From contig NZ_JAGGMN010000001.1 in assembly GCF_017875325.1 (NCBI RefSeq), positions 1,364,001 through 1,428,000 on the forward strand: DNA of 64,000 nt. Direction: 5' to 3'. The notes below the pieces were generated by a model. That model was not told the origin of the DNA, ran no database searches, and saw nothing but the letters and a program-made list of their open reading frames with translations. Positions within the stretch are counted from its first letter, which is position 1, and every line of letters begins with the position of its first letter. The stretch comes from Methanofollis sp. W23 (GTDB taxonomy: Archaea > Halobacteriota > Methanomicrobia > Methanomicrobiales > Methanofollaceae). Shown here piece after piece: positions 60,578 through 64,000 of this stretch. Both the position numbers and the translations under genes were made by a program.

Positions 60578-61662
60578 GGAGTATGGCGCGGACCCCTGGC
60601 CGGGACGTGGCCAGGGATCAAGAAGGGGCGGCACCCCCCTCTTCACGAATTTTTCTCAGGGGTTTGACCTCCCTCCTGAACTGAAGCACTCCTTCCCAGA
60701 GATTTTGGTTCAGAACATATCCCACCACTCTCCTGGGGTGAACATCCCCCCGGACCGAAGTGCTTTCTTTCAGAAATTCTGGGTCTGTAGAATCGAACAT
60801 GACCATGAGGCTCACGCATACGCGATTGAAGATGATCGTGAGTCTCCTATGGTGTGTGAACCTGTGCTCCCCTTCAGCACAGGACACGCTGTGAGACCGC
60901 CGCATCATTGCCGCACCCGCATATCTTCTCTCCATGGGGGGCCCGGGGGCGAGTGCCGCTCGGACCATGGGGATGAAGATTGGGCCGGGAAGGCATATTC
61001 GAACTCCCTGAAGAGGGATTGCCGTCCACAACCTATCGTGGTGCAGGGGGTCTGGGGGGCGGCCAGCCCCCCAGTGGAGGCGAGGGTTTAGAATTCGTGG
61101 AAAGATGAGTTTCGGTTCGATAAGATGTTCAAGCCACAGGGAGTTTTGGGATGAACTCCATGAAAATGATCCCTATGATCCTCACTTCAGATTTGCATGA
61201 GTGTTTGAACTCGCTATATCACGTTGGAGCCCGACACACAGAGGATAGAATATTCCTCTGATGGATCGGCCGCCCGGAACCGTCAAATCGAAGATGACCG
61301 GAGGGCGGCATGGTGCTCGACTTCGATCCACTCCTCAAACAAAACACGGATGAGGGTCGGAAATCGATCCAGTTCTGATATGATATTTTCATCCTGTATG
61401 CGTGGCCCAAGGTTCATGCTCGATTCTACAGAGCCCCTATCCCCTCGCGTCGGGGTGCGGCCATCTGATGATCGTCCGCGTGGTGTCGTGCTTTTTCATC
61501 TCGTATGCCTGAGCCCCTGGTTCATGCCTGATTCTACAGGTCCGTATTCTCAGGGTCGTTGTCCCTCAGGTCTCCCTCATCCCCGGAGATACTGATTGGG
61601 CCAGGAAGACGGGTCTGACACTCCTGGTGCAAGAGATGCCCGACTTCACGCGCCCCGCTTTC
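60578..61662. repeat. 1.1-kb repeat mosaic downstream of the salvage operon
   Basis: 'ctgaactgaagcactccttccc' (60676) and 'cagaacatatcccaccactctcctgggg' (60712) are the inverse of the 30478-type module. A left end GGGTCTGTAGAATCG lies at 60781, then 'gaactccctgaagagggattgccgtcc' (61004), 'gtttagaattcgtggaaag' (61088), 'gagttttgggatgaactcc' (61141) and two end segments TTCTACAGAGCC (to 61435) and TTCTACAGGTCC (to 61543). No gene seen. Confidence 0.6.
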
Positions 61663-62622
61663 TCACCCCACCTCTTCCTTCCCCAGCACGATCTCTCGCA
61701 GCACCGCCTGTGTCCCGGCAGGTGTCGGCCCCGCCGTGACCTCGAAGACCCTCGCCGCCCCGAGGAGCGAGGCGAAGAACCTGCGGCGAATCCCCTCCCT
61801 GAACGCCGTCCTGACCAGGAGATGGGGGTTGAAGTAGCCGGCGGCCGACGCGATCTCAAGGGCCTCTTCAGGGTCGAGGAGACGGCACCACGCCGCCGCC
61901 CCTCCCTCGTGGCGCCTGAGAAACACGATGGTCCGCAGGGTGGTCATCGGAAGGACCCGCCCCTTCCCGACCACCGACCTGAGGTCGACCACTGCCCGCC
62001 CCTCGGCGTCGAGGTCGGCCTTGCCGACAAGATCTTCAAACGCAGGCCAGGCCCCGGCCAGGTCGGCCCTGATATAGAAGTTCTTCTCAGACCCATACGC
62101 AAAGACCTCGTCCCCATAGACCCTGGCAAAGAACCAGTCGTCTGAGACCACCCGCACCCGCGGGTCCAGAAGGAGCCCGTAGGTCTGGGTGGTCTTGCCG
62201 GCCCCTGACTCGCCGAGGAGCGCAACGCCCCGGCCGTCGGCATCCACGCAGGCCCCGTGGACCGAATGAGTCCCATGCTCCTCCTCCAGGACGTCCCCCG
62301 CGACCGAGAGGGCGAGGGACTTGACCAGACCATAATAGGTGACATTGAGGAGAAACACAGTCCTGGACTGGGGATCGTAGCGCACGGTCTCGGCCGGGAC
62401 CGCGGGGTCCCTGAGATGATAGAGACGGCCATGAGAGCGAATGTTCTGGGAGATGAAGTAGAAGTTCTCCTCCCACCGCTCCTTTGTCTCTTTCTCGTCG
62501 GTGAGAAGTTTGATGCAGCACCCGAAGATCTCTGACTTCACCTCATAGGCGACCGCGTCGACATACCGCGCCTCCAGATCCTCTTTCTCCTCCACGGTGA
62601 TGAGAGTGAAAGGGCAGGGCAT
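61663..62622 (-). CDS. HPr-kinase-like P-loop protein
   Basis: A 319-residue protein of the HprK-like P-loop group. The N-terminal half (about 1-115) is alpha/beta with no catalytic motif. Walker A GESGAGKTT is at about 137-145, followed by DPRVRVVSDDWFFARVYGDEVFAYGSEKNFYIRAD and GKGRVLPMTTLRTIVFLRRHEGG. HPr itself is not expected in a methanogen, so the substrate is unknown. A similar fold appears in small proteins that bind ATP next to peptide-modifying enzymes. Start ATG 62622 (MPCPFTLITVEEKEDLE) preferred over 62643. It lies downstream of moaE on the same strand with a 91-bp gap. Confidence 0.72.
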   Translation of the reverse strand: MPCPFTLITVEEKEDLEARYVDAVAYEVKSEIFGCCIKLLTDEKETKERWEENFYFISQNIRSHGRLYHLRDPAVPAETVRYDPQSRTVFLLNVTYYGLVKSLALSVAGDVLEEEHGTHSVHGACVDADGRGVALLGESGAGKTTQTYGLLLDPRVRVVSDDWFFARVYGDEVFAYGSEKNFYIRADLAGAWPAFEDLVGKADLDAEGRAVVDLRSVVGKGRVLPMTTLRTIVFLRRHEGGAAAWCRLLDPEEALEIASAAGYFNPHLLVRTAFREGIRRRFFASLLGAARVFEVTAGPTPAGTQAVLREIVLGKEEVG

Positions 62623-62713
62623 GCATCCCCCTGGCGCGCACAAGGGTTAAAAAGTGCCTCCCCCACCCGGAAAAAAGAGATCGTTTTGAGAGCCAGAACC
62701 GTTCTCCTGACCT

Positions 62714-63088
62714 TCAGACCGCAAGCAGGGGTTGTTTCCTGACGATCTTCTCCTCCTTGACGGCATTGACGATATACTCGCACGCCTCAAAGGCCACGTC
62801 CCTCTCTGGCGCACCCGTCGCCACCAGGAGGACCACGTCCCCGACATCCACCTCGCCGACGCGGTGCACGACATCGGCACAGCTCAGCCCATAGCGCCTC
62901 ACCGCCTCGTCCCTGATCGATGCCAGCGTATCTGTCGCCTGCTCGACATCGGTCTCGATCGAAAGCCCGGTGGAACCTTCCTCGGCCCGCACCCGCCCGA
63001 CATAGGTGACAACCGAACCTGCCAGGGCGGCGCTCCGTGATTTCATCGGTGCGCTGGGGTCGATCGCGTCATGTGTGATCCCGACCAT
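62714..63088 (-). CDS. moaE: Molybdopterin synthase catalytic subunit
   Basis: MoaE-family protein of 124 residues, which with MoaD inserts sulfur into precursor Z to form molybdopterin. GSVVTYVGRVRAEEG, ATDTLASIRDEAVRRYGLSCADVVHRVGEVDVGDVVLLVATGAPERDVAFEACEYIVNAVKEEKIVRK match the family. The usual WKKE motif near the end is here RKQPLLAV, so the catalytic lysine environment is atypical. The ATG at 63088 is preceded by GGAG. No MoaD is next to it. Confidence 0.88.
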   Translation of the reverse strand: MVGITHDAIDPSAPMKSRSAALAGSVVTYVGRVRAEEGSTGLSIETDVEQATDTLASIRDEAVRRYGLSCADVVHRVGEVDVGDVVLLVATGAPERDVAFEACEYIVNAVKEEKIVRKQPLLAV

Positions 63089-64000
63089 AATGTTCTCCTC
63101 CATACCCCCGCCAGGTTGTCTGCCTCCAGGGGTCAGGAGTCATTACCTGACGCGACACATAAAAATGATCTCCTTGACGCCTGCCCCATCCTATCCTGGT
63201 CGTCTGAAATATAGAGTGCTGCCGACACACACCTGACCGATCTCTCGGGGCGGCCGCAGGTCCGCCCTTCATCTTCGTCTCTCTCATGTGGCATGAGGAT
63301 TCTATAACACAGTGGTGCAGTTATCCTCACCTCGTCCTGGGAGCATATTCCAGGACTCTCCTGGGGTGAACATCCCCTCGAACCGGAGTACTTCCTTTCA
63401 GGAATTCTGGCTCTGTAGAACCCCTCTGGATGTCTTTCTCAGGTGGGGGACTCGCCGCCCCCCGGCGAGATGACCATCCAGAGGCTTTATGATGAAAATG
63501 ATCCTGACGATTATCTCTCAAGGTTTGCATGAGAATTTGAACCACCCATATCTCGTTGAAGATGATATGCAGATGACAGAGACACCTTCAGTATGATCGG
63601 CGTGCTGCCTTCCCACCTCTATCGCCATCCTTGGGGTTCCGGGGGAGCCGCGCCCCCGGCATGGTGGTGCGGGAAGGCACGTCGATCCGATGTGCCGCCC
63701 CCCCATCGTCGAATCTTCACCGCCATCTCGCGCCGGGGGGTTCACCCCCCGGACCCCCCACGGACCGAAGATAGGTGGGGGCGGCGATGGAATACGATCC
63801 CACCCCGATTCTACAGAGTTGGGATCTCTTCATTATCATTCGTCGCTATCATTGGTGAGGAAGAGAGCGAGATCATTCTGGGATGACCTCCAGGAAAATA
63901 TACCTCGACCACCATTCCATCGTAGTCGCAGAAAGGGCGCGGCACCCCCGGACCCACGAGATGATGAGGCCGGGAAGACCTATTCGATGATCCCCAAGGC
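63089..64000. repeat. Right-hand intergenic region, repeat-derived
   Basis: The first 200 bp are not repetitive. Then 'caggactctcctggggtgaacatccc' (63352), a left end GGCTCTGTAGAACCCC at 63419, 'tgatgaaaatgatcctgacgattatctctc' (63490), G/C hairpin 'gggggagccgcgcccccgg' (63640), a right-end-like ATTCTACAGAGTT ending at 63820, and 'attctgggatgacctcc' (63864). The modules run past the end of the window. No gene seen. Confidence 0.55.

Noticed and set aside
1-64000. CRISPR array
   Set aside because: No regularly spaced short direct repeats with unique spacers; the recurring elements are dispersed and irregular.

Overview
The window is a chromosomal segment of a hydrogenotrophic methanogenic archaeon. 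It carries the methyl-coenzyme M reductase operon (mcrB-D-G-A), an archaeal histone, RadA, FEN1, an archaeal-type CTP/GMP synthase cluster, a presenilin-like A22 protease and an archaetidyl lipid synthase. Gene content, high G+C and the protein sequences point to Methanomicrobiales, most likely a Methanofollis/Methanoculleus-like member of Methanomicrobiaceae. The genus is inference.

Layout: 579-8132 holds information-processing and housekeeping genes (radA, phosphoglycolate phosphatase, PRC-barrel protein, histone, CBS regulator, Nog1-type GTPase, presenilin homologue, fen). 8753-14567 is a tight six-gene minus-strand operon (pyrG, guaA subunit B, argD, hisC, AK6-type kinase, CDP-alcohol phosphatidyltransferase). 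15282-21628 has a giant hybrid PAS/GAF histidine kinase, a DJ-1/PfpI protein and a hotdog thioesterase. 23401-27458 is an unusual three-gene operon: a TPR/winged-helix protein, a BrxC/BrxD-like P-loop ATPase and an OB-fold/HD-domain YhaM-like nuclease. 28004-33151 has a ferredoxin, an MFS efflux pump, a 56-residue coiled-coil microprotein and an iron-sulfur flavoprotein. 34892-39226 is the mcr operon without mcrC, followed by a second iron-sulfur flavoprotein, a Mut7-C RNase-like protein, the AmmeMemoRadiSam radical SAM enzyme, UMP kinase, tRNA-Pro, endonuclease III, and a Pit phosphate transporter with its DUF47 partner. After thiC lies an AT-richer accessory island (49316-52114) with an orphan 571-residue protein, a frameshifted nuclease-like pseudogene and an Asn-rich microprotein, ending at one of two identical tRNA-Ala(GGC) genes. 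The right end holds a YdbS/YdbT-like PH-domain pair, nicotinate phosphoribosyltransferase, a methylthioadenosine salvage operon (deaminase plus methylthioinosine phosphorylase), an HPr-kinase-like P-loop protein and moaE.

The most striking feature is the non-coding DNA. About twenty spacers, many 0.5-1.8 kb long, are built from the same recurring modules in both orientations. Many modules are bounded by the inverted sequence GGCTCTGTAGAA / TTCTACAGAGCC. Three copies (46648-47300, 55298-55531, 56074-56197) have 8-bp direct repeats exactly at their ends, two perfect and one 7/8, and one is inserted inside an older copy. The spacers are therefore nested and decaying MITE-like non-autonomous transposable elements. 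No transposase gene for them is visible here.
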